A stretch of 64,000 nucleotides of DNA from Pokkaliibacter sp. MBI-7 (GTDB taxonomy: Bacteria; Pseudomonadota; Gammaproteobacteria; Pseudomonadales; Balneatricaceae). The translations under genes were made by a program, and so were the position numbers. Below, one piece after another: positions 17,723 through 25,132 of the stretch (positions are counted from its first letter, which is position 1; every line of letters starts with the position of its first letter). Under the pieces are notes generated by a model, which saw only the letters and a program-made list of their open reading frames with translations, ran no database searches and was not told the DNA's origin. The stretch lies in contig NZ_JARVTG010000001.1 in assembly GCF_029846635.1 (NCBI RefSeq), positions 3,276,001-3,340,000 on the forward strand. The letters run 5' to 3'.

Positions 17723-18508
17723 TTACAGCGGCTTGCCGTAGCCATATACCTTCAGATGCTGTGCCGCTTCCATGGCCAGCCTGCACTGGTAGGTGTGGGC
17801 GAGCTCGGAAGACTCATCGTATTTGCGCTCTTTTTTGAGCTGGGTGATCTGCTCGTTACAGCTGTTGAAGTCTGTTTTGAGCTGGTCGCGGTTATTCAGA
17901 TAGAGCGCAATCTGATCGTCATGCTGTTTATCCACCGCCTTTTCTGACAGCTGGCACTGGCTTTCGCTGAAGTTGATGCCCTGACAGTGGTCTTTCTTGT
18001 AGGTGATCAGTTGATCTTTGGGGAACCGGGTGATCAGCGCCACCACCGCCGCCTCGGTGCGAGCGGGCTCCAGTTCTGCGAAGGCTTTGCACTGCGCACT
18101 GGGCTGAGCAAAGATGACGTTGCCGCATTGCTTGCGATAGGCAAAGAAGTCGTCGTCGCTGAGTTTGGGCAGATCGGTTTTGGCCTGCTCGTAATCAGCC
18201 GTGTACTGCCGTTCCTGCTCCGCTTTCTGCTTTTTCGCTTCCTCTTCGCGCAGGGCACGTTCCTGCTCGGCCAGCTGGCGCTGGTAGTCGTGCTGAGCCT
18301 GTTCGGCTGCCCTGCATTCGGCATCCTCGGCGACGTTTTGCAGGGCATCCTTGTCTCTGGTAACAAAGGCCGACTTGAGCGCATCCTTACACTCGCTGAC
18401 CTTGGTCTGGGCTTCATCCAGATGAGACTGATAGTAGGGGAGATCATGTTCGGAGCAACCGGCCAGCAGTGCAGCGGCAGCGGTCATAGCCAGTAGATGG
18501 CGACGCAT
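17723..18508 (-). CDS. Coiled-coil lipoprotein of unknown function
   Basis: A 261-residue predicted lipoprotein (lipobox LLAGC, Cys near 18). A long charged helix with heptad-like pattern occupies about 60-115 (rich in Glu, Gln, Arg, Lys; ALREEEAKKQKAEQERQY). A domain with six or more Cys follows (for example KQCGNVIF, SAQCKAF, DHCQGINF, SQCQL, SCNEQI, YQCRLAM), probably disulfide-bonded in the periplasm. Similar proteins are annotated only as hypothetical in related bacteria, as far as I know. It is transcribed with the lipoprotein gene downstream. Confidence 0.8.
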   Translation of the reverse strand: MRRHLLAMTAAAALLAGCSEHDLPYYQSHLDEAQTKVSECKDALKSAFVTRDKDALQNVAEDAECRAAEQAQHDYQRQLAEQERALREEEAKKQKAEQERQYTADYEQAKTDLPKLSDDDFFAYRKQCGNVIFAQPSAQCKAFAELEPARTEAAVVALITRFPKDQLITYKKDHCQGINFSESQCQLSEKAVDKQHDDQIALYLNNRDQLKTDFNSCNEQITQLKKERKYDESSELAHTYQCRLAMEAAQHLKVYGYGKPL

Positions 18509-18723
18509 AGCGATATCCTTTTGCTGTGATGGTGAGAGTCATTTCTCAATGCCTGCTGCAGCGGGGCAGCCAGGGCGGGCGGTATTAGAGCATATTTTGC
18601 CGCTGCAGGCAGACAGAAGCGGTTCTGTCGTGGCTGAGCCGCCGATTTACCTCTTGTTTGCGCTAACAGATACCGCTAAAACCTTTTCCAGCGGTTTATG
18701 TTGCTGACTGGCAGGAGTACGCC

Positions 18724-19290
18724 ATGACTTATCTCGACGCCCCTTCGACGGCACTGGTACTGATTGATCTGCAGAAAGGCATTCTGGCCATGCAGACGGA
18801 GCCTCACGAGGCCATGGATGTGTTCGTTACCGGCCGCGATCTGGCTACCCAGTTTCGGGGTGCCGGGTCGTCGGTGGTGCTGGTGAATGTGGCCTGGGCA
18901 GAAGACTTTGCCGATATGCCCACCGGCCTGACAGATCGGCCGGCGCCGCGGCCTGAGGGCGGGTTGCCGCCGGAGTGGAGTGAGCTGGCCGACGGGCTGG
19001 CAGAGCCGGGTGACCTGCTCATCACCAAGCATCAGTGGGGCGCCTTTACCGGCACTGAGCTGGACCTGCAGCTGCGCCGCCGGGGGATCAAAACCATTGT
19101 GCTGGCGGGGATTGCCACTAACTTCGGGGTGGAGTCCACCGCGCGGCATGGGTGGGAGCTGGGTTACAACGTGGTGATTGTCGAGGATGGCTGCACCAGC
19201 AGCAATGTGGAGCTGCATACCATGGTGATTGAGCATGTGTTCCCCCGAATTGCCCGGGTTACCAGAGCGGAAGAAATCAAGCTGGTTTAG
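18724..19290 (+). CDS. Isochorismatase-family hydrolase lacking the usual Cys
   Basis: A 188-residue member of the cysteine-hydrolase/isochorismatase fold. The first acidic residue is in VLIDLQKGI (Asp near 15), the Lys in ITKHQWGAF, and the third motif reads GIATNFGVESTARHGW. In nicotinamidases and related amidases this third motif contains the nucleophile Cys (TNxCVExT); here that position is Gly. True isochorismatases, such as the N-domain of EntB, also lack the Cys, because they cleave a vinyl ether and not an amide. So this could act on an isochorismate-like ether or another substrate. It stands next to siderophore genes, but no catechol genes are present, so no pathway is assigned. Confidence 0.85.
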   Translation: MTYLDAPSTALVLIDLQKGILAMQTEPHEAMDVFVTGRDLATQFRGAGSSVVLVNVAWAEDFADMPTGLTDRPAPRPEGGLPPEWSELADGLAEPGDLLITKHQWGAFTGTELDLQLRRRGIKTIVLAGIATNFGVESTARHGWELGYNVVIVEDGCTSSNVELHTMVIEHVFPRIARVTRAEEIKLV

Positions 19291-19324
19291 CGTTGCCGGG
19301 TGAAGTAGGAGAGAGGAGTGATCC

Positions 19325-19687
19325 ATGACCTCTTTATTGCAGGGTGATGTGCAGGGTGAGTACGAGCAGGAAAGTTACGATGCCATGCGCCGGCGCTATG
19401 CGGGCTTTGGCGTCGGGCTGTTTGAGCAGTTACGGCTGCGCATGCCGGGTGTCTTTGCCGGTTTACGTTTCTATTACCGCACCAACAGCCCCTACACGCT
19501 GGATGCTTTTGCCATCTGTAAAGGCCTGCAGACGGAGTTCGCCATCCAGCTCGATGGCGATGTTGAGCTGATCTGCATCTGGGACACGCAGAGTCATACC
19601 GAGATTGGCGACTGGCACGACCAGGACCCGGTGACCGTGGCCCTGGACTATATTCGCCAGCACTATCTGGTGATGCACAGTGTGTGA
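19325..19687 (+). CDS. Hypothetical protein
   Basis: A 120-residue soluble protein with no motif I recognise; aromatic-rich centre (GLRFYYRTNSPYTLDAFAICK) and an acidic beta-rich end. The ATG follows GAGAGGAG by about 7 nt. It begins 34 nt after the isochorismatase-like gene, so the two could be cotranscribed. Function unknown. Confidence 0.65.
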   Translation: MTSLLQGDVQGEYEQESYDAMRRRYAGFGVGLFEQLRLRMPGVFAGLRFYYRTNSPYTLDAFAICKGLQTEFAIQLDGDVELICIWDTQSHTEIGDWHDQDPVTVALDYIRQHYLVMHSV

Positions 19688-19867
19688 AGGTGTGCGGCAT
19701 CCCCTGGCGTTACGCTCACTGGTTCACATCGTTCAGACTTCCCTGCCATTACCTGTTTGCACACTGACTGCCTGCCCGGTTGAACTCATCCATAACGTTG
19801 ATTACCCTACGGCCTGCTTGCAGGGATGTGGTCGCAAGTTGTCTCAATGATGCAAGGGAGTGATGAA

Positions 19868-20344
19868 ATGGGTTCTGTTACCTTTGTTCTGCCAAAAATT
19901 GCGGCTGCTGATCTTGTCTTCGACGCAGCCGAAACACGGGAAATTCTCGCCTTCTTCTGGCCTCACCAGACCACCATCGCCAGTCTTGCCATTACCGATT
20001 CCGTAAGAGAGTTTGCTCAGGGGCTGCTTATTGTGGCCGTTGATGCCTCCTATGCGATGGGCTATATCGACATTCTGGTCAATGTACTGATTAAGCGTAA
20101 GCCGGGGAGCAGCATCAAAAGTCTGGTGACCAAACTGGTGAAGAAAAACGTCAAACACTGGTGGAAACATGCACAACAGAAAGACCTGCTGGATGCAAAA
20201 ATCTATGAGACGGTGCGCGCCACCATTGCCCTCAAACAGAAAACCCAGCTGGATATGTACCTAAACGGACTGGCTCAGGTGTCTGACCGCACGAGAAATC
20301 TTGTGGTGCTGAACAAGTCCTCCTGCACTGCTGCATGGGTGTGA
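19868..20344 (+). CDS. Hypothetical protein
   Basis: A 158-residue protein, probably soluble with one amphipathic or weak membrane helix (about 50-75, LLIVAVDASYAMGYIDILVNV) and a very basic middle (KRKPGSSIKSLVTKLVKKNVKHWWKHAQQK, shown only in part here). The ATG at 19868 is chosen for the GGGAG just before it; an in-frame ATG lies 42 nt upstream. It is followed at once by the ankyrin protein gene (9 nt), which suggests a functional pair such as effector/immunity or toxin/antitoxin. No family is recognised. Confidence 0.6.
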   Translation: MGSVTFVLPKIAAADLVFDAAETREILAFFWPHQTTIASLAITDSVREFAQGLLIVAVDASYAMGYIDILVNVLIKRKPGSSIKSLVTKLVKKNVKHWWKHAQQKDLLDAKIYETVRATIALKQKTQLDMYLNGLAQVSDRTRNLVVLNKSSCTAAWV

Positions 20345-20352
20345 GCAGGCCG

Positions 20353-20868
20353 ATGAAACCCATCACAAAAGTTCTGATCGCCTTACTGGCGTTACTCGTC
20401 TTATCCACCGCGATGGTGGTGTACCGGTATGCTGAGACTCCTCCATTAGCGTTGGTCGCAGAGGCATCCCTTGAGCAGACACCATCACCGATGAAATGGC
20501 TGGCGATCACGTCGCTGCGCTATCTCCATCCCTCGGCAGAAGAAATAGCCGACCTCAATCAGCAGGCAGGTGCCCGTTATCTGGCCACGTTAGCCGATCA
20601 GGCTGAGGCCAGCATGCTGTTGCGTGAGTACCAGCAGAAGGGGTTGGACCTCAATGCACAGGATCAGCAAACGGGAACGGGACTGACGGCGTTGCAGGCG
20701 GTCGCTATTGGTAATGATGCAGAGGGGGTAAAGCAGCTGCTGGCACTGGGGGCCGATCCGCTGCTGACGGATGCGCAGGGGCGCACTGCACTGATGCTGG
20801 TAGAGATCAGTCAGCGTAACCGCCCCGATGTGGATTTCTCTGCGGTCCTTGCACTATTGAAGAAGTGA
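20353..20868 (+). CDS. Membrane-anchored ankyrin-repeat protein
   Basis: A 171-residue protein with an N-terminal membrane anchor (ITKVLIALLALLVLSTAMVV). One and a half ankyrin repeats are at about 105-155: TALQAVAIGNDAEGVKQLLA, then LGADPLLTDAQGRTALMLV. The periplasmic part before this has a helical stretch. The start at 20353 is preferred because AGG lies at correct spacing; an in-frame ATG exists at 20335. It sits 9 nt after another small gene of unknown role. Anchored ankyrin proteins are often partners of secreted or toxin-like proteins; that is a guess here. Repeat copy 2 begins 14 nt after its stop. Confidence 0.7.
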   Translation: MKPITKVLIALLALLVLSTAMVVYRYAETPPLALVAEASLEQTPSPMKWLAITSLRYLHPSAEEIADLNQQAGARYLATLADQAEASMLLREYQQKGLDLNAQDQQTGTGLTALQAVAIGNDAEGVKQLLALGADPLLTDAQGRTALMLVEISQRNRPDVDFSAVLALLKK

Positions 20869-20882
20869 AAACGTTCTCATCC

Positions 20883-21045
20883 TAGCAGGCTGTTGAAAAT
20901 CTATCTGCGTTGCCGAATACCGCGTCAAAAACAGGCTCAAAATGCTCATTTAGTCCACTAAACTCCGCTTTTTCGCCTGTTTCTTGTGCCCTCGGGGTAT
21001 TTCCTTGTCTCGGCTGCCTCGATAACGTTTTTCAACAGCCTGCTA
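20883..21045 (-). repeat. Dispersed inverted-repeat element, copy 2
   Basis: A 163-bp copy in the opposite orientation to copies 1 and 3. Its ends TAGCAGGCTGTTGAAAA and TTTTTCAACAGCCTGCTA are a near-perfect inverted repeat. It lies in the space between the ankyrin gene and the convergent esterase gene, 14 nt past a stop codon. No coding content. Confidence 0.9.
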
Positions 21046-21096
21046 GAAGGGCATCCCACAGATGCCCTCCACCCTACCGGTAGTGCGGGTGGCTGA

Positions 21097-22050
21097 TTAT
21101 TGCATTGATTGCCTTACCCACTCGCCAATCAAACGCTGCACCTGCTCGGCCTCCTCGACCATATTGCCCATGCGAATAAAGTCATGGGTCATGCCCGCAT
21201 AGACCCGACACTCGACCTTGTTACCTGCCTGCTGCAGCTGGCGGGCGTAGTCCTGTGCTTCGTCGGCCAGCGGATCACATTCAGCGACGATCACCAGTGC
21301 CGGTGGCAGCAGGCTGTGGTCGCGGGCCTGTGACGGTGCAAAGCGCCAGTCGTAGCGCTCGGCAGGGTCGTTCAGATAGTTGCTGTAGAACCAGCGCAGG
21401 GTGCTGGCCTCCAGCAGGTGGCCCTCGGCATAGCGCTGGTGCGAGGCGCTGTGCATCTCGGCGGCAGTCACCGGATAGATCAGTACCTGGGTGACGGGAG
21501 CCTGCCAGTCACTGTGCTGACGGGCCTCAAGGCACAGTGCGGTGGCCAGGGTGCCACCGGCGCTGTCACCGGCTACCGCGACCTGTGCCGGGTTAAGGCC
21601 AAGCTCGTGGCCTTGCTGTTGCAGCCAGTCGTACACATCCACCGCATCATTGAATGCCGTCGGGAAGCGCTGCTCCGGTGCCAGGCGATAGCCCACCGCC
21701 AGCACGACAAAACCGGAATAGCTGGCCAGTGCACGGCAGAGAATATCGTGGGAGTCGAGGCTGCCGACGCAGTAGCCGCCACCGTGCAGATACAGCAGCA
21801 CTGGGCTGCTGCTAGTGGTGGCCACAGGCCGGTAAAGACGCAGGGGTAACGGGGCGCCATCACGGCTGCGAATATTCAGATTGTCGACGCTGGCCATGGT
21901 TTTGGGCGGCTGGTCAAGCAGCGCCGAGGCGTTGTCGAACTCCTGCCGCGCACGCTCTGGTGTCTGCTGTTCCAGTGGCTTGCGCATACCGTTGAGGGTG
22001 CCAAGCTCAATCAGTTCGAGAAAGGCTTCTATTTCAGGGTGAAGGGCCAT
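21097..22050 (-). CDS. Alpha/beta-hydrolase (HSL-type carboxylesterase)
   Basis: A 317-residue esterase of the hormone-sensitive-lipase family. It has the HGGGYC oxyanion motif (about 84-89), the GDSAGG nucleophile motif (Ser near 161), an Asp near 258 (ECDPLADEA) and a catalytic His near 288 (MTHDF). It is cytoplasmic (no signal). The start at 22050 is chosen because the longer frame has no ribosome site. It is the third gene of the leftward acyltransferase-monooxygenase-esterase unit and lies 75 nt after the pvdA-like gene, so it may remove acyl groups or hydrolyse siderophore intermediates or ferric siderophore. That role is inferred from position only; the family is broad. Confidence 0.82.
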   Translation of the reverse strand: MALHPEIEAFLELIELGTLNGMRKPLEQQTPERARQEFDNASALLDQPPKTMASVDNLNIRSRDGAPLPLRLYRPVATTSSSPVLLYLHGGGYCVGSLDSHDILCRALASYSGFVVLAVGYRLAPEQRFPTAFNDAVDVYDWLQQQGHELGLNPAQVAVAGDSAGGTLATALCLEARQHSDWQAPVTQVLIYPVTAAEMHSASHQRYAEGHLLEASTLRWFYSNYLNDPAERYDWRFAPSQARDHSLLPPALVIVAECDPLADEAQDYARQLQQAGNKVECRVYAGMTHDFIRMGNMVEEAEQVQRLIGEWVRQSMQ

Positions 22051-22125
22051 GGGCCACGATGCTCCTGTCTCTGCGAACGCGCTCACGAGGGGGTGAGCAC
22101 GTGCGAACGGCGGATAGTAAGGGGG

Positions 22126-23406
22126 TCAGGCATACGCCTTGCGGCTGGGGCGCTGCAGCTCGGGCAGTAACGCATCGCGGATTTCCGCTGAGCGAATGGC
22201 CAGCACCGACAGCAGGGTGTCACTCAGGCCGTGGGTGTTTTCGCTGCAGCCCTGCAGGAAGATCTGCGGCAGGAAGTGCGGGCGGGTGGCCACACGGTAG
22301 TAACGATCGGTCTGGTTGCTGTCGAGCCAGTCGGCCAGTGGTGCCAGCAGCTGATGATGGGCCTGACGCTGGAAGCCGGTGGCGAGAATCACTGCATCGT
22401 AGTCCTGACGGAAGAAGGTGCCGCTGTCCTGATCATGCAGGGTCAGGGCCAGCTGATCGCCATTGGCTTCTGCCTGTGCAATGCCATGGCAGCGCAGGTA
22501 ACGATGACGCTGCTGGCCGCTGACCTTCTGCAGATACAGGGTCTGATAGATCTGCTCGATCAGTGGCAGATCGACCACCGCATAGTTGGTGTTGCTGAAC
22601 TCGGTCAGCAGCTGGCTGCGATCCTCCTCGGCGCTGGCGTAGATAAAGTCGGTGTAGCTGGGGTTGAACACTTCATTGACGAAAGGGCTGTCATCGGCGG
22701 GCTTGAGGGCACGCGAACGGCTGATCAGATCGACCTGATACCCCGGATGGCGACTGTGCAGATCCATAAAAATTTCTGCCGCGCTCTGGCCGGCACCTAC
22801 TACGGCAATACGCAGCGGTTGTGATGGCAGGGCAGCCGCCTGCTGCAGGTAGCGGGAAGAGTGGAACACCTGCGGATGGCCAGCCAGCCCTTTGAACGCT
22901 TCGGGAATACGCGGGCTGCCGCCAATGCCCAGCGCCAGATTGCGGGTCAGGCGCTCGTGTGTGCGGCCATCACTGCTGCGACTGCGTACCCGCAGGCAGA
23001 CCACTTCCCGACCTTCCTGCTGCGGCAGGACTTCCACTACCTCTTCGCCATAGTGCACATCCTGATCGAAATGGTCGGCGGCCCAGGTCAGGTACTGATT
23101 GAATTCCTGACGGCTGGGGAAAAAGGTCTTGAGGTTGATAAAGTCTTCCAGCCGCTGGTGCTGGTGCAGGTAGTTGATAAAGGTAAAGGCACTGGCGGGG
23201 TTGCGCAGGGTGGCCAGATCCTTGAGGAACGACACCTGCATGGTGGTGCCATCCAGCAGCATATTGCCGTGCCAGACGAAATCGTCCTGACGTTCGATAA
23301 AGCAGCTGTCCAGTGCTTTGCCGGTGCCCGGCTGCTCGGCCAGCGCAATCGCCAGTGACAGGTTGGAAGGGCCGAAGCCCACGCCGATCAGATCATGGAT
23401 ATGCAT
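22126..23406 (-). CDS. pvdA: L-ornithine N5-monooxygenase (PvdA-like)
   Basis: A 426-residue flavin-dependent N-hydroxylating monooxygenase. Motifs in order: GVGFGPSNLSLAIAL (FAD, about 8-22), FLKDLATLRNPASAFTFINYL (shown in part), VVGAGQSAAEIFMDL (NADPH, about 205-219), LKPADDSPFVNEVF, and DAVILATGF near 345. These match PvdA block by block, including SFLKDL and the N-terminal HDLIGVGFGPSN. The reaction is L-ornithine + O2 + NADPH to N5-hydroxyornithine, the first step of hydroxamate siderophore synthesis. The start at 23406 (AGGA 8 nt before it) is chosen over upstream ATGs. It follows the acyltransferase gene by 34 nt, in the same unit. Confidence 0.93.
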   Translation of the reverse strand: MHIHDLIGVGFGPSNLSLAIALAEQPGTGKALDSCFIERQDDFVWHGNMLLDGTTMQVSFLKDLATLRNPASAFTFINYLHQHQRLEDFINLKTFFPSRQEFNQYLTWAADHFDQDVHYGEEVVEVLPQQEGREVVCLRVRSRSSDGRTHERLTRNLALGIGGSPRIPEAFKGLAGHPQVFHSSRYLQQAAALPSQPLRIAVVGAGQSAAEIFMDLHSRHPGYQVDLISRSRALKPADDSPFVNEVFNPSYTDFIYASAEEDRSQLLTEFSNTNYAVVDLPLIEQIYQTLYLQKVSGQQRHRYLRCHGIAQAEANGDQLALTLHDQDSGTFFRQDYDAVILATGFQRQAHHQLLAPLADWLDSNQTDRYYRVATRPHFLPQIFLQGCSENTHGLSDTLLSVLAIRSAEIRDALLPELQRPSRKAYA

Positions 23407-23440
23407 TGTGGTAGTCCTGTGCGTCATGGGTGGGGCGGCA

Positions 23441-24514
23441 TCAACGGGGTGGCAAAGGCTGCCAGCGCTGTTCACTGAAGAAGGTTTCCCGCGACAGCAT
23501 CAGCAGCCGGGCGCGCTTGTGCGGGAAGTCAAAACCCTTGAGGTTGGCAAAACCCAGCTGCTGGGCATGGCCGATCAGCCGGGCGTTGTCGTGCCGGGGT
23601 TCGGCGACGATACGCTGGGTGCGTGGGTCATCCAGCAGCAGGAAATGCTGCAGGGACGGGAACCAGGCGCTGAACCAGGGGCGACCACGATAGGCGTCTT
23701 CTCCGACCAGCAGATGCCAGCCACGGTCGTAATCTTCTACCTGATAGAAGGGGGCGATGCGGTCTTCCCGCGCCCAGTAGACCTCGAAATAGGCAAAGGG
23801 CTGTTCATCGAAACAGGCGATCAGGGTCTGGCTGTGCGGATCGGCTGCCTGCTTTTGCAGATACTCGCGGTGCTGCTGCATATCCCCCTGTTCCTGCCAG
23901 AAATGCGCAACCCGCGGATCGTTCATCCAGCGGTTGAAACAGGGCAGGTCGGCATCCAGCTCCAGTGTACGCAGGCTCAGGGTCTGGCCGAGCCAGGGAA
24001 TATAGCGGCGGTACAGGGTGCCGCTGCGTTTGAGCGGACGCAGCGGATGGCGACGGCCATTGGCATCCATGACGTAGCGCTGAGGGAAGGCCGGTGTCAG
24101 CGGCTGGTTGAGCCATAGCAGCGGCGACTGCCAGAAGCGTTCCGCCTCCACTATCAGCAGTACCTGTTCCGCTGATGACTGCTGCTGCCAGCCCAGCCCC
24201 TGTCGCAGCAGTTGTGCTGCCAGTTCAGGAGCGGTCTGCAGTAATACCTCGCCGGGGGCCGCAGGCTGAGCAAACACATAGTCGAGCGCGGCCAGTGTGG
24301 CGGCAAGGCTGGCGTCGGCCGGGGCATGCAGCTGCTCTGCCCGCCAGCGAAAACGTTGCAGATCAGCCGCAGCGGGCAACTGCACCAGCAGGACAGCGCC
24401 GTCCCGCTGCACATGGATGGCTTGCAACTGTTCAGACTGACCGGCCTGAGGGCCCAGGTGCAGATTGCTGTAGCTGATAAAGGCGGTGGAGGGAGTAGTG
24501 GTTGGCATGGGCAT
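23441..24514 (-). CDS. Hydroxyornithine/hydroxylysine N-acyltransferase (IucB/VbsA type)
   Basis: A 357-residue protein. The C-terminal GNAT domain (about 180-345; FNRWMNDPRVAHFWQEQG, AYFEVYWAREDRI, GWHLLVGEDAYRGRPW, EPRHDNARLIGHAQQLGF) is the Acetyltransf_8 type found in IucB and siderophore VbsA/OrbK-like enzymes. The N-terminal half is the usual divergent extension. It should acylate N5-hydroxyornithine from an acyl-CoA to make the hydroxamate. The start is ATG 24514 or 24508; AAGGA lies before both. Next to the ornithine monooxygenase, it forms the complete hydroxamate-building pair. A TAAAT-N16-CGTC element ends 79 nt upstream. The acyl group (acetyl or longer) cannot be told. Confidence 0.88.
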   Translation of the reverse strand: MPMPTTTPSTAFISYSNLHLGPQAGQSEQLQAIHVQRDGAVLLVQLPAAADLQRFRWRAEQLHAPADASLAATLAALDYVFAQPAAPGEVLLQTAPELAAQLLRQGLGWQQQSSAEQVLLIVEAERFWQSPLLWLNQPLTPAFPQRYVMDANGRRHPLRPLKRSGTLYRRYIPWLGQTLSLRTLELDADLPCFNRWMNDPRVAHFWQEQGDMQQHREYLQKQAADPHSQTLIACFDEQPFAYFEVYWAREDRIAPFYQVEDYDRGWHLLVGEDAYRGRPWFSAWFPSLQHFLLLDDPRTQRIVAEPRHDNARLIGHAQQLGFANLKGFDFPHKRARLLMLSRETFFSEQRWQPLPPR

Positions 24515-24592
24515 CCGTCCTTGGGTGACGGAGCGGAGCGCAGATACATCCGTCGTCCTGATCACCCTGTATAAAAACTGGCTGCCCTAAGT

Positions 24593-24617
24593 GACGGATG
24601 AGAGTGATTTTTATTTA
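24593..24617 (-). promoter_or_regulatory. Iron-starvation (PvdS/OrbS-type) promoter element, hydroxamate synthesis operon
   Basis: On the minus strand: TAAAT, 16 nt, CGTC, 79 nt before the acyltransferase start. The first box is preceded by A instead of C, a looser match than the receptor copy. Confidence 0.6.
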
Positions 24618-24662
24618 TTTCTGGGTGGCTGTGGTGACAGTGACGCAGAGCATGAACCGGTT

Positions 24663-24995
24663 TCAGGGGCGGGGCGCCAGCCAGTACGTCCGCTGTAGCA
24701 GGAAATAGCCCAGCAGGGTGCCGATGGGAAAACCAATCATCATAAAGGCACCGAGCACTTCCGAGGCCTTGCGGGCCGCCTCAAAACGGTAGCCGCAGCC
24801 AACGGCCAGCAGACCGTGCAGCAGGAACAGGCAGAAACTGGTCAGCGCCATGGCGGGCAGATAGGGGCTGGCATCGGGGCCAACCAGCAGCAGACAGATG
24901 CCGTTAGTGATGAAGTAGAGCATGCCCAGCAGAATATGAAAGCCCATCAGTTTGCGGTGGTTCTGATTGTGGATCGGGGCTGTCCATCGTTGCAT
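24663..24995 (-). CDS. Small membrane protein of unknown function
   Basis: A 110-residue protein with three to four likely membrane segments (about 18-37, 46-67, 80-100). The start is inferred from ATG 24995, preceded by AAGGAC. No motif is recognised. It lies between the hydroxamate synthesis operon and the exporter gene but has no iron-starvation element of its own. It may be an accessory membrane protein, or simply an unrelated gene. Confidence 0.65.
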   Translation of the reverse strand: MQRWTAPIHNQNHRKLMGFHILLGMLYFITNGICLLLVGPDASPYLPAMALTSFCLFLLHGLLAVGCGYRFEAARKASEVLGAFMMIGFPIGTLLGYFLLQRTYWLAPRP

Positions 24996-25069
24996 CGTGA
25001 GTCCTTACTGCCGGGTGGCGTTGGCGTTCAGTCTAACCACTTCTCCCCGCTTGCATAGATGGTAACGGG

Positions 25070-25095
25070 CTAAATCGGCAGTGGGATAAATCGTC
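25070..25095 (+). promoter_or_regulatory. Iron-starvation (PvdS/OrbS-type) promoter element, exporter gene
   Basis: Plus strand: CTAAAT, 16 nt, CGTC, ending 37 nt before the ATG of the PvdE-like exporter. The distance fits a start point about 30 nt before the gene. Confidence 0.7.
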
Positions 25096-25132
25096 TAGTG
25101 GAAACTGTCCCGCGAAGCGAGAGCCACACGTC

